From Acanthosepion pharaonis (taxonomy: Eukaryota > Mollusca > Cephalopoda > Sepiida > Sepiidae), in NCBI GenBank assembly GCA_903632075.3, contig CAHIKZ030002080.1:240001-304000 (forward strand): 64,000 nucleotides of DNA. The letters are read 5' to 3'. The position numbers and the translations under genes were made by a program. The notes beneath the pieces were generated by a model that was not told the DNA's origin, searched no databases, and saw only the letters and a list, made by a program, of their open reading frames with translations. Below, piece by piece: positions 45,960 through 56,819 of the stretch (its first letter is position 1; each line of letters opens with the position of its first letter).

Positions 45960-46945
45960 AAAAGCTCTTTAAAGCTCTGCTTTACATTAAAAATCTGCCA
46001 AGGATGATCCTCCAATCATTAGTAAATATCTATGCAGATGATACCAGAATTTATTAGGGTAACTCCTAAAATCTAGATGATTAGAGACTAGCAGCTGATC
46101 TCTCGTCTGATCTAGCTCTAACAGCTCAATGGTGTGGGAAAACTGGCTTGTAACATTCAATACTTTCAAAACCATGCTAGTAACATTGTATTATCACCAA
46201 GCAAACCCTGAATTTTCTTGAGTTATGATTAACAATTGTACTCTCAATGAGACTTGTTGCCTTGAATGTCTACTATGATTCAAGTTCATCCCAGATCTCA
46301 AGGGGAATTCATATATAAAATCCATCATGAAAGATGGAAAAATCGACAGTTCATTATGCCATTCCAGAATGTACTTGACTATCTTTACAAGAGTCAGATC
46401 AGACCAAAAATGGAGTACTGCCCTGCCCAATCCTCAATTTCCAGCCTTGAGAGGCTTCAAAAGTGTTAACAAGACCTTATGGATGGAGAATCATTTTCCA
46501 CTCTACAGCCACTTTCCCCACAGATGAAATATTGCAAATCTATCACTCCTCCATCACTATTTCCATGGCAAATGTTCAGACAAGCTAGATTCTACAAATT
46601 TAGACCTTCATAGTTACAACATCCCATGCTACATATACAAGATAAAATAATCTTCATTCTCTCTGTATTCAATTAGTAAGAAGAAAGTTCAGATTATGAG
46701 GATATGTAAGATGTTCTATTCAGACACATTCTTCTGAAGAAAACAGACACCCGAAAAGATGCCTCTCTGATCACTACAATCTTAAACTCTTCAAGTCTAA
46801 GGTCAACCTTTATCTATCTTACATATCCTCATAATCTGCACTTACTTCTTCCTTGTACATTCATACAACAACATCATTCAGTAACCCTCTTCCCTGAGTG
46901 GCTCTTGAGCCTTGTATTGGATGGACACTTCTGATCTTTGGTCAG
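45960..46945 (+). mobile_element. LINE family I, RT motif C to 3' end
   Basis: The longest family I piece. Broken frames read LPRMILQSLVNIYADDTRIY (YADD at 46031-46042, the catalytic aspartate pair of reverse transcriptase), AADLSSDLALTAQWCGKT, then YLYKSQIRPKMEYC near 46380. SSISSLERLQK follows, then SDHYNLKLFKSKVNLYLSYI near 46770 and the 3' tail gtaaccctcttccctgagtg. The order YADD, thumb, C-terminal YNL-x-x-FK fits a CR1/Jockey-like ORF2. The N-terminal endonuclease and first RT motifs are absent, as expected from 5' truncation. Stops and frameshifts make it inactive, but the YADD box is intact. Confidence 0.85.
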
Positions 46946-47489
46946 ATTTTGGAAAGTAGGTTGGGCTGAGAAGTTTTCAGCACCCTATCTTAATGCTGAT
47001 ATTTTTATTACATCTAATTCTTGGTCATTATCAGACACTAAAGAATTGTAATGACACTGTTTCCTTAATCATAACACTTAAGAACAAACATACGTTTACT
47101 CTTCAATGTACAAACTTAAATATGATTAGATGAGAATAACTTTGTTCTCTTCATAATGATCATTACCACACCTCTCATTCATAATTTACTTTACAAACCA
47201 CATTACCATTTCAATCCACTTCTCAGACATAAGATTACATCTTCCAAGCATTCACAAGAGATTACATTCACTATAAAATCATTTCTATAAGTAACTGCCT
47301 GCCTAGTGGCCAATATAGTTGTGCTTTTTCCACTGGCATCAATGATCCAAACCTAGATCAAAAGTTAGATTCCAGTTTTTAATATAGGAAGACTAATTGG
47401 AAGATTGGCACAATTCAATCTTCCTTCTCTGCAATTCCCACAATTTACGCCTGATCTATGCAAAGCTAAGTAAATTTCAGTTATGAATA

Positions 47490-47700
47490 AATAAACAAAT
47501 CAATCAGTTTCTGTCTATATTTCTAAAATGAGGTATTATGTACACTATTTACATTATTCGGACTTTTGTCCTCATCTTTGTTGCCATATTTATCACGTTT
47601 TTGCCGTTGTATGCTTCAACCTTCTTCAGGTGGATGGAATGTCGAACTGAACCCTTTATTTCGCTTACTGGGGAAGACTGTTCTAGTTCCACGTGCCATG
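47490..47700 (-). mobile_element. SINE family C, body and tail
   Basis: tgtctatatttctaaaatga, ctatttacattattcggac, caaccttcttcaggtgg and gactgttctagttccacg match 15070-15270 in the same order. Confidence 0.65.
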
Positions 47701-47719
47701 TTTAATGGATGTCAGTTAT

Positions 47720-47845
47720 CAGGGTTCTCAAAGACACATGGCACAGTGGATAAAGGCATTAGTTAGATCCAGTGTCAGGACCCAAAGAGTGTGAGTTCAA
47801 TACCTGGTTAAGGCAGTGGAGAATTTTGAGAGGGGAATTAACAGG
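47720..47845 (+). mobile_element. SINE family C, tRNA-like head
   Basis: A box catggcacagtggataaagg near 47738 and B box gtgagttcaatacctgg near 47791, then the start of the body (ggagaattttgagagggg). It faces the neighbouring minus-strand copy, so two family C insertions abut in opposite orientation. It is followed at once by a LINE II 3' end. Confidence 0.65.
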
Positions 47846-47849
47846 AGAT

Positions 47850-48165
47850 AAGCATGTAAGAAACAAGAAAGCTCTAAACAAAAAAGGCATTCATTTTTAG
47901 AATCAGAAAGAGATGGTTAAAATGTTTGAGTCACATAATAAAGAAAGGAAACTTAGAGAATGTGACACTCACAGGGCATATTGAAGGCAAGAGGGACAGA
48001 GAGAAACGTGAAGAAGCTCCATAACAAATGGATAACAAAATAGGAAGTAGAAAAGACAGTAAAAAAAAAAGACATTGCTAAGAGCTACAAAAGATAGGAA
48101 GTTGTAGAGAGTCATTAACACCCACGTCCTGAAGGGACATGGCACGTAAAAGAAGATTCATTCCT
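47850..48165 (+). mobile_element. LINE family II (RTE-like), 3' end
   Basis: agaatcagaaagagatgg, gtgacactcacagggcatat, gaaggcaagagggacagaga, agagctacaaaagatagga, then cacgtcctgaagggacatgg at the end. Confidence 0.7.
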
Positions 48166-48669
48166 CAATACACATTTGATTCTACAGCAGAATCAAAATT
48201 ATCAAGTAATTCTTGCTAGTTGTTATGACTTAATTTGAGTTTCTATGAGATTCTCAATTATGTAGCCTTGTGCCAGATGGCTTACCATAATTTTTAGCAC
48301 GCTAACCTATCAAGCTATTCTGAGTGAGTTAAATTCTCACTGAATGCTTGCTTCTGCATTTGGTCAACAAGGAATGGAACTGAATGATCTAATCAGGTCT
48401 GATCAGGTTGGCATTCCACAGGCAGGACCAAACCATCATACTAAATAAAAGCAGTAAGATCAAAAGTGCAACCTGAAATTTTTAACAAAACTGAGAAATC
48501 CGGTTATCTTTGAGTAACCACTAACATCAAAGCCACATCATAATTTGAATCTTGCCCATATGCAAAATAAATGCTTTTACTAGTTGTTCCTATATTCTGA
48601 TCTTGTGCCAGACTAAGCAAAGTATAATAATTACCTACTCATGTTTAAGATTTGTTTCCCTGTCCCTAA

Positions 48670-48905
48670 CATAGATCAACATTATCATCATCATCATAGT
48701 CATTCATCATCATCATAGTTGTATTTTTTGTTGAGGCAGAATCAGGATTAATCTCACACATAGCAAGGTGGGTCTTGCCTGACACAGGATCTCTGTCATA
48801 ACATTTCAGGCAAGGTTTTACAAGAGTGGAGGCTCTTCCTGACACCCAACTCAGTCCCTCGCAGTAGTCCAAGTACAACAAGTGTTTTTATCCAGATATC
48901 ATCTC
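48670..48905. repeat. CAT-tract repeat, possibly a degraded abundant mollusc SINE
   Basis: An interrupted CAT tract followed by gggtcttgcctgacacagg, ggtttta...gtggaggctcttcct and gacacccaactcagtccct. The ggctcttcctgacaccaac phrase resembles a very common cephalopod interspersed repeat, recalled and not tested. The 76-codon antisense frame is not supported as a gene. Confidence 0.4.
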
Positions 48906-48922
48906 AAGCCTTGAGACCCCAT

Positions 48923-48952
48923 CATATATATATATATGTGTGTGTGTGTGTG
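48923..48952. repeat. (AT)n-(GT)n microsatellite
   Basis: Short AT then GT tract. Confidence 0.9.
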
Positions 48953-50157
48953 TTGACTGTTGGCACCTAATAGAAGCTCATCCATCATTTGACTGGTCTT
49001 GTTTTTTGTCCTCTGAGATGACATGCCACCCTCTTCAACAGCAAAAAAGCTAGTGGGGAAGCTGATTTAAATGCCAACCACTATGTGGCAAGCTGTACTG
49101 GGTTACATGTTACCAGCAGCAGGCCTAAGCCTGACCTAACTTCATTTCTGAAATTAATGTGTGTATCTTTTAAAAATTTAAACTATTGCATTTATTACAA
49201 AAACCAAGCCCATCAAATTCTTGAATTCAATCACATTATCCTTCTCCCCACCCTTTCATTTTATTTTCATATTCAATTTGAAAATTATGCACAAAGCATA
49301 TATTAAAGAAACAAATAAAATGTTTGGAGAATGTGAGTTATTTTTAATTTTATTAAAACTCATGCTATACAACGACAACAAAGGGGAATCTTTTCTGAAA
49401 GAGAAAATAGACACAGACAGAATTTGAAGTAGTTCGCTTGCAAAAATGACAGTTTTCCGGATGAGGCAAAAAGCCTGGATTTTAAATGTCGTTTTTTGGG
49501 TTTTTTTAGGCAGATGGGCCTTCCCTCCTATGAAGATTGGCACAATGTAATCTTCCTATACTTCATTCAATCCCTCACCGTTTATCCTTGTGTTAGTCTA
49601 AGCTAACCTTAGTCAACTCAGTCTGAAGATGGTAAGAAACAGTTTTCTACCAAGTAGTCCTGGGTATGACAATAAACTACATCTGGCAGCAAAATCTGAT
49701 TGAAAGATTGGAGATTTTGAGGAATATGGTATCATCTCTTAATTACTGTTGTTACTAGGTCCTCCCTGACCCTAGATTGTAGTACTTGTTGGGTCCCAGC
49801 TATAAGAAAATAGTGTTTTGATTTATTTTGGTGATCCATAAAGTACAAAAATACATTATGGTAAAAATACCAACAATATATTTATAAAAAAATAATGATC
49901 AATAGTAATATATTTTTATAGCAAAATAACAATCAATACAGCACTAACTTATAAAAATACATTTTTATAGTAAAATTACCAGCAATACATTTATGTCCAA
50001 ACTATATATGTAAACATGTTTGCCTTGAAAGTATAAAATTATGTACAAAATATCTAGTTCGAGCCATAAAATTGTGTGCAAAATATTTACATTTCAGCAT
50101 TAAATAATCCATAAAGACATTGATATGCCACTAAACTAAAACAACCAACCAACTTAC

Positions 50158-50294
50158 CAAGAACTTTGCATCATCTCTTAGTAAGAAATATATTTTCATT
50201 TCCAAGAATAAAGAACACATGCTTGGATCACCCAAGAGACTTATTCTCCCCCATCCCCATATGCACGGTTTATTAATGTTAGTGAAATGATGAT
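50158..50294 (-). CDS. Candidate coding exon, 137 nt
   Basis: On the minus strand a fair acceptor (ttcattgcaactttcag) is followed by 137 nt open in one frame and a good donor (ttcttg then gtaagttgg). The phase is 1 in and 0 out. The peptide contains GRISLLGDPSMC and ends MKIYFLLRDDAKFL. It shows no match to the repeats in this window and no domain I know. Chance openness over 45 codons in such AT-rich DNA is low but not negligible. Its exit phase fits only the longer (phase 0) version of the candidate at 45170. Confidence 0.25.
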
Positions 50295-50689
50295 CTGAAA
50301 GTTGCAATGAAAATTAAAAGATACAAAATAAAAGAAATACTTATTAGAATTGAATAATTGATAATGCATCATTTGAAATATACTTATCTTGCATCAATTT
50401 TAACTCATGGGGTACAATGGGTGATAACAGACATGTGATCTTCATTTTTTTTTATTTTTTATGAAGCTATAAATATATTCTAATCATACGTTTTCCCACT
50501 CCCCACACTGATTTTCAAAATTCTAGGTCATTTATAAAAAAATTAAAAATATTTTAATAAAACCTGTTCATCACCAAGTATATTTTTAATGCCATATCTG
50601 AAATAGGGCTCCACAAAATAAAAGTGGACTAAATTAGATGTTAAGTTTTAAATATTTCTGATTCTATTTTTTATATATATATGGGTATT

Positions 50690-51010
50690 ATGTCTTTTCA
50701 GGATGTAGGCATTTATGGCCCTCCACTGTGTTCTTAGTTGCTCTCAGCAATACTAGATCCTTTACAATTCCTCTTTATCTCTAAAGAATTTGTTCACCAT
50801 TCATTTTCTTGAACTTATACAGGTTTCTCATTGCTTTCTTTTGCTTCTTTTCCTATTACTGTACCCTGTGAGTATTAAATTCTCCTAGCCTCCTTTTTCT
50901 CATTATGTTTTGCAAAAGTTTCAGCTGTCTCTTTCTGATTGTTAGCTGCAATTTCTCTGCAGTTACTATTCTTCTTAAAATGTCCTCATTTATGCCAAAT
51001 TTTTCCTTTT
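50690..51010 (-). mobile_element. LINE family II (RTE-like), 3' fragment
   Basis: Nearly the exact complement of 21400-21715: aggatgtaggcatttatggc, acaattcctctttatctcta, actgtaccctgtgagtatta and agctgcaatttctctgcagt. A family D tail (ttaaggaaatggctaatatt) follows at 51010. Confidence 0.7.
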
Positions 51011-51160
51011 AAGGAAATGGCTAATATTATAATTTCTCACATGATATCGTTTGTCGTATTCTCAGTGGTTGCTAGTACAGCACATTAGAATGTTTCTTAT
51101 TCCACATATATAAAACATGACACATTCCTATCTAATATGAAATAGCATGCAGTGAGTTCT

Positions 51161-51204
<44 letters not shown>

Positions 51205-51216
51205 CGCACACACACA
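51161..51216. repeat. (TC)n-(TA)n-(CA)n microsatellite
   Basis: Three successive dinucleotide tracts. Confidence 0.95.
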
Positions 51217-51425
51217 TTCTCCTGAAAAATTATTTTAGTTGAGCTCTCGGGGGAGAAAGTGTGAGTTTGTAAATAGTAACTAATACTACTACTAATGTAA
51301 TACTCTTCAATAAAACAAATTGAGTTCTCACAGTCACTGGCATGTTTATCTAAAAATAAATACACTTAAATTCACCTTCATCCCTGCCATGCACCAAAGA
51401 TTCTCCAACCAACACCAATTCATTA

Positions 51426-51428
<3 letters not shown>

Positions 51429-51482
<54 letters not shown>
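51429..51482. repeat. (AT)n microsatellite
   Basis: About 54 bases of AT. Confidence 0.96.
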
Positions 51483-51490
<8 letters not shown>

Positions 51491-51838
51491 CCCCATTCTC
51501 TATAGTGCTTAGGATACAGCTACTGTCATATTTTTCATGTGAAAGGTTAGTGAAAATAGAAAAGCTCCATTAGGCATTTAAAATTATTTTATTTTCATAC
51601 AAATGACTAATCACATATAACAGAATATTTGATTAATATAATGTGTACATATATGTGTTAAAATATTTGAATAATCTAAATAAGTAGGAAATATTTTAAA
51701 TCATGGAACTATACATAAGGCACAATGCTGTGGTAGTAAATTCTGTTGGAATGTAAACTGAAGTGATTATATTTGATCATATACTTTTGATAAAGATCAA
51801 TGTAACATGTATGCTAAAATCAACCATCATGTGCTACC

Positions 51839-51840
<2 letters not shown>

Positions 51841-51873
<33 letters not shown>
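51841..51873. repeat. (AT)n microsatellite
   Basis: About 32 bases of AT. Confidence 0.95.
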
Positions 51874-51878
<5 letters not shown>

Positions 51879-51989
51879 GAAATCACTACCACTTCTGTTA
51901 GTTTTGCATCCATATTGGATTAGTTTTGCTGATTCTCATGTTGTGATGAGTTTTTCTTTTCTTTTTTACCTTTCTGAGGGCAAACTTTC

Positions 51990-52510
51990 TTTCAGCTGAA
52001 AACTACAATCAGATTTTTGTTAGAGGCTGTGCCAAGATGTGGATTAACCCAGACTAACACAGTCACACTGCTTTGTTTCCCAACCTGCAAAGTAGGACAG
52101 TTTGTTTTTTGTTCAATTTTGATTTTATGTTTGACAATGAAGTCAGCAAGGCTGTGAAAATTCCCCATCACCCAAATGCAGAGAAAAATAAAAAGGAAGA
52201 GAAAATATAGATAAATCAACCAGGTCTGGTCTCTCCTCTTAATATCTGGAACACCATACATAATATTGTTCTGGAGACTGCTCCCACCTTGTTTGTCGAG
52301 ATGCCTGCTAGGTGATGTTGTTTCAGTACTATAAAAGGACAAGGCAATAAACACACTTCCTCTTTTTTTTTGCTTTGTAATGTAGCAACAATATCAGGAA
52401 TCATCTCTGTCGGGAGTTTTCTTTTCCTAGCAAACTGACTAGTTAATTTCAAACCAACTACATGAACATCACACACATACAACAGCCAAGTACATGTTTT
52501 CATTCCCACT
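51990..52510 (-). other. Higher-GC patch with two overlapping open frames, unidentified
   Basis: Frames of 120 codons (51992-52354) and 97 codons (52216-52509) overlap in different phases. The first has a hydrophobic run (LIYLYFLFLFIFLCIWVMG) that could be a membrane helix but also looks like T-rich low complexity. No motif or splice structure is recognised. It could be an unlisted repeat, a UTR or a broken gene. Confidence 0.2.
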
Positions 52511-52749
52511 TTTTTTTTTTTTTAACTACCAATACACACATAAATATAATTTTCCTTTTCTCTTCTTTTGTGAACTATGTGGTTCTTTACATAAAAATAT
52601 TATTATTATTATAATGATGATGATGACATTTTGTACATTAAAATCCTGTAGGACTTCTCACTATTGATTTAACTATTGAAAGAAAATTATTAAACTGTTG
52701 TTAATTTCACTTAATAAGTATTTAGATTTATATATCTTATTAATTAGAA

Positions 52750-52830
52750 CAGTATTCCCCAGTGTTAATCCAATACACTTTTGATGGCAAACAAATAAAT
52801 TTTAGATGACCATCAGGTTGGGAACCAATG
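52750..52830. mobile_element. 81-bp hAT-like MITE
   Basis: Starts cagtattccccagtgtt and ends caggttgggaaccaatg; the end, inverted, is cattggttcccaacctg, the typical hAT-type terminus. The flanks aattagaa (52742-52749) and gattagaa (52831-52838) agree at 7 of 8 positions, an 8-bp hAT-type target duplication. Too short to encode anything. Confidence 0.55.
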
Positions 52831-52839
52831 GATTAGAAC

Positions 52840-54480
52840 CTGGGCAGAAGATATTACAAATAAAAATCCCTTCTGTAGACTGGATATACAATTTTTTTTT
52901 TAAATATATAATTTACACACATTTTAGAAACAACGACATACACAATAGTTAAGTACATAAATGATTTTTATTCCATTTTTTAATAATCTATATATGTTAA
53001 TCTAATTTTATTTTTGTCTTTTTTTGTAAGATATGTTTTTCTTTACATAAAAATATATGAATAAAAATCCTCCAAACATTGAAATTTTGAAAATGCTGAA
53101 TTCATTTTACATATTAAGCTTTCATCCTTAAAAACTGTAAAAAGTAGTAAATTCTCATATTACAAAAGTGATGCCCAACAACAACCTCATCTAATGCAAA
53201 TTATAGCACCTTCACTACATTATCAATGTCTCATGCAATAGGGCCATTACTGTACCCACCTGGTAATATAAGATGGGTTGCTAGTTAATCTGTTTGAATT
53301 AAGGGCCATTGAGAAAAAAAAATTATCTGTTTTCATAGTTGACAGAAAAACAAGATTGTCAAATCCACAAAAGACCATGTGATTAAATGACAAGTTTATG
53401 GATAATGGTCAAAGAGGCTGTAAAAAACACAACTTTTCTCATGTGGGACATACTTTTTCCCACTAATGAAAACTGTCTAGCTCCAACAAAAAAATATTTG
53501 GAGATAAAAGAGATCATATTCTCTAGGGAATAAAGAACCAGAGAAGTAAAGACGATTCAGTATATGAAGTCCCTTATTATGTGTTGGGATTCATTTAGCT
53601 GCATATTTTCTCCAATTTGGTGAAATCATGATCCTGAATGTATGCATGCAGAGTAATGGTTTGACCTACTGATCAATTGAAAGGCTTTCAGTTCCGTTTA
53701 TAGCAAAAAAATTGTCAGTCATTTTCTTGGCATCCAAACCTTTAGAATTTTATTGTAAAGGCATAAATAATACTGCAAAGGTAGAAATGTATATATGTTA
53801 AAGGTTCCTATTTTGACTGATTTTTAACACTATTTAAATACATTAATTCCAGAATAAAAGTTAATTTTGAAATCAGATATTATTTTAGAAACAGTCCAAT
53901 AGTTCTCCATATATCACTAAAAATTACTATTTTCTTCATTGAACTTACAGGATTCTCTTTCTGATGTTAAAGGCTGTATGTGTTTGATTTCATGTCTTTA
54001 GCTAATGTTCTTCATATTTGTTGTAGCATAACTATGGATGATAATGAGTATGTCCATATTCATAAATACACTAGTAAATGTTGTATGCTGGTCTGCAGTT
54101 GGAGATTCATTGTGGAATTAATTTGACTCACTTCTAGCAGTTGACTACTATTTCTACATGCTGATGGCAAATCTTATGTGTGTTGTTCTTGTCCTAAGTA
54201 TAATCATTTATTACCAACCTTCATTTGATTATTCTATTCAGTAACCTTCCCTAGGTTACAACAATATTCTTCATCTTTTCTCTCCATTTACAATTGCCAT
54301 ACCCACTTCTTCAATTATTATCCATACTGGTCATTCCACCTCTTGCTTATTGCTCTTTTACTTTTTTCAAATATCTTCTTGTCACATTTTGAAAACTTTT
54401 TTTTTTTCTCATTCTTAACAATGTTTGATTGATCTCTGTTCAACATTTTCCACAGTTTCCAATATCATGTTGCTATCACT
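52840..54480. other. Unassigned AT-rich sequence
   Basis: No gene or recognised element. A higher-GC patch at 54600-54790, after this interval, has an open minus-strand frame (with HPGDVTPLTTNGLNFDQTG) and repeat-like texture, but I cannot classify it. Confidence 0.35.
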
Positions 54481-55364
54481 AAATTAGTTCACAATATATT
54501 GATTCTCTTTTGATGTTTTTGTTTCCTTTACATATCTTAAATTAAAGAATAACAATAACTCTAATATTATATAGTATACGCAGACATCTGTTAATCTTGC
54601 AAGATAAAGATAACGCCCTGTTTGATCAAAATTCAGTCCATTGGTGGTGAGTGGAGTGACATCTCCTGGGTGCAGGCCTATGCAATGGTATATAGAGACT
54701 GTGCACAGCACAGACACCATAGCCTGCCACTCAACCATACTGACAAGATTCAAAGGGATACAGGGCATTACATTTGAGGCTAGCTTGACTGCATGAGTTG
54801 CCAGAAGGTATATAGTATATTATTACTAGATTATTATATAGTATATTATACTATTATAAGTTGCATAATAAAATCTCACACAGATAAATAAGTTATTTGA
54901 TATATTACTAGTAAAAACAGACTTTCTCATGGTATATTTATCATATAGATATAAATACACCTTGAAAATTATACCAACCTTTATTAATATAATTTTATTA
55001 TAAAGACATTGATTTGCATAACATCTGGCATAATGCTTATCCTCCTTACTACCATCTCTATTAACCAAACTCTCTGCAATAAGTTCCTATTAAAAAAGAA
55101 AAGAAAAATACATCTTTTCTGATAAAGAACATTTTGATAATCCGCTTTTCCCATTACCGTTGTTTTATTTGGATTTATCTGCGGGCTTTTGACACTTATC
55201 TACAATCTCCTCTTTTTCATTCATAGTCATCTTTTTGGACTTTTATTTATCATCAAATACGTTTTTTTAGGACTCATCTGTATTTCAAGGGTGCTGAAAA
55301 GTTTTCAGCTGATCCCCACAATCAGGGATAAATATATGGTTAGATTTGATCCACTGTCAGCCAC

Positions 55365-55455
55365 AGGACACTTGTAGCTCAAGCAGTAGAGCATGCATTG
55401 CAGAAAAATGAAATTTCCACTACAAAAGTCATGGGAGTCAAGTCTCACGAAGAGA
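55365..55455 (+). mobile_element. tRNA-like sequence, probable SINE head
   Basis: acttgtagctcaagcagtag then agca is a good A-box region, and gggagtcaagtctcacg is B-box-like. The spacing is longer than in a tRNA and the arms do not fold into a cloverleaf, so it is not a functional tRNA gene. Confidence 0.4.
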
Positions 55456-55794
55456 CTGTTCTTTATTTATTTTGTAAAATGATAGTTTAAATAATTGAGA
55501 TGAAAAGCAACTAAAATTAAGATAAAAGAAATAAGTTTTCAAAATGTTTCAATATAAAAATCTTGTATATTTTTCAGTACATCTATTTTGGGGACCACAT
55601 CACTTCAAAGACATCAATGCATGTCATCATAGAAAACAGAACAACAGCCTGCATAACAGTTACAAAAAAAAAAAAGATTGATTGATGTGCTTTCTACGGC
55701 TTATCAACACTTTGCAGGTTATTTAAAACCAGAAAATATCTTTAGATTGTAAAAATTTTTTTGAGATAATAATAGTAATACAAGCATTACTAAT

Positions 55795-56060
55795 TAACCC
55801 ATAGCTAGAAGGGAAAAGGTGGATTCATACCTTTCCCAAGTGTTTTTGCACATAAGTGAATATAACAAACCCAAATGGAATTGAAACTTGGCTTTCTGAT
55901 TAAAACTTCCAAGCCATTATCCATTACACCATCTGCACATCCAAGCTTACAACACCTGGTATTTGCAGCAGTCACCCATCTAGGTACTGACCAGGTTTAA
56001 TGTTTCTTAACTTCAGTGATTGTACAGGAACTAGTGTTTCAATGCTATATGGTCATAAGC
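55795..56060 (-). mobile_element. Composite 5S rRNA-tRNA SINE (family A variant), copy 2
   Basis: On the minus strand, 56060-55943 follow 5S rRNA over about 118 nt without large gaps: gcttatgaccatatagcatt, caatcactgaagttaagaaa (box A region), cctggtcagtacctagatgg, gtgac (IE and box C regions), then ccaggtgttgtaagctt. The linker ggatg joins to a tRNA-like head: A box gatggtgtaatggataatgg near 55925, B box caagtttcaattcc near 55885. The family A body follows (cacttgggaaaggtatgaat, gctatgggtta). The junction gtaagcttggat-x-tgcag-x-tggtgtaatggata is the same as in copy 1 at 22188-22443. The most complete 5S part in the window. Both promoter types are internal and could recruit polymerase III; activity is not shown. 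Confidence 0.85.
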
Positions 56061-56449
56061 TTGATCACTTATATACATGAATAAAAAGTGGCTACATTGA
56101 AAGTCAAGACCAAAGACATTGAAACTGAGCTGCATTGAAGAAAGGAAATCTGTGAAACATACTGAACAAATAGAAAAACGAAGATGTTAATGTGGATGGA
56201 ATGGCATGCATACCATTCAATACGGATCCTAGAGCAAGCACAACTTGCCTTTCAGGTGTCACTGATTGCTTATCCAGATTTAACATCACAAATGATTTAA
56301 TTTGGGAATTCAAAGAATTTGGAAAAAAAGATAAAGTGTGGCCAGAAATAACTTCTGAAATCTGCTTAAGAATTTTAATCTTGGATCCAGCATTGTTAAA
56401 ATGGCCTTAAGCAAATAAAGTCTGTAGGTCTTGGTGAGGATCATCTTTC

Positions 56450-56815
56450 TTTGAACCTCATGGATTGGTACTACAGAATCACAAACAAAGAACTGAACAG
56501 AAACTGCATCACTTGAGAACTTTCAACAGCAGCAACAACTAAAATGAATATCACATGTAACTCAAAGAGGTAATAATGACATAATCGAGATGTGGACATT
56601 CCACACTACTTCAAACAAAAAGCTAGGAAGGAAGCTTCCATTAATACTAGAAAGAGTGATAACAGTGAACTTAAGAGATTTATTTACTTGAAAAATTGTT
56701 TGAATGTAAAGGTTTTATAAATTTCAACTGAAAGTAGCACTGGCTGTTCAGTCAATAAATGCTGAATGTTTCCTTATAAAGAAATGGTTAATATTATGAT
56801 TACCGTTTTTTAAAA
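56450..56815 (+). repeat. Repeat family D, longest copy
   Basis: Starts upstream of copy 1's boundary with acctcatggattggtactac and agaatcacaaacaaagaact. Then come gaactttcaacagcagcaac, tgaatatcacatgtaactca, atgtggacattccacactac and the tail aagaaatggttaatattatg. Best reference for the family here. Confidence 0.7.
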
Positions 56816-56819
56816 AGTG

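Noticed and set aside
51992..52354. 120-codon open frame with a membrane-like segment
   Set aside because: No homology recognised, an overlapping frame of similar length, and no splice or promoter evidence. Listed only as an unidentified patch.
55365..55455. Functional tRNA gene
   Set aside because: The A and B boxes are plausible but their spacing and the arms do not make a cloverleaf.
55943..56060. Functional 5S rRNA gene
   Set aside because: Diverged in conserved helices and fused to a SINE; a retrotransposon head is the better reading.
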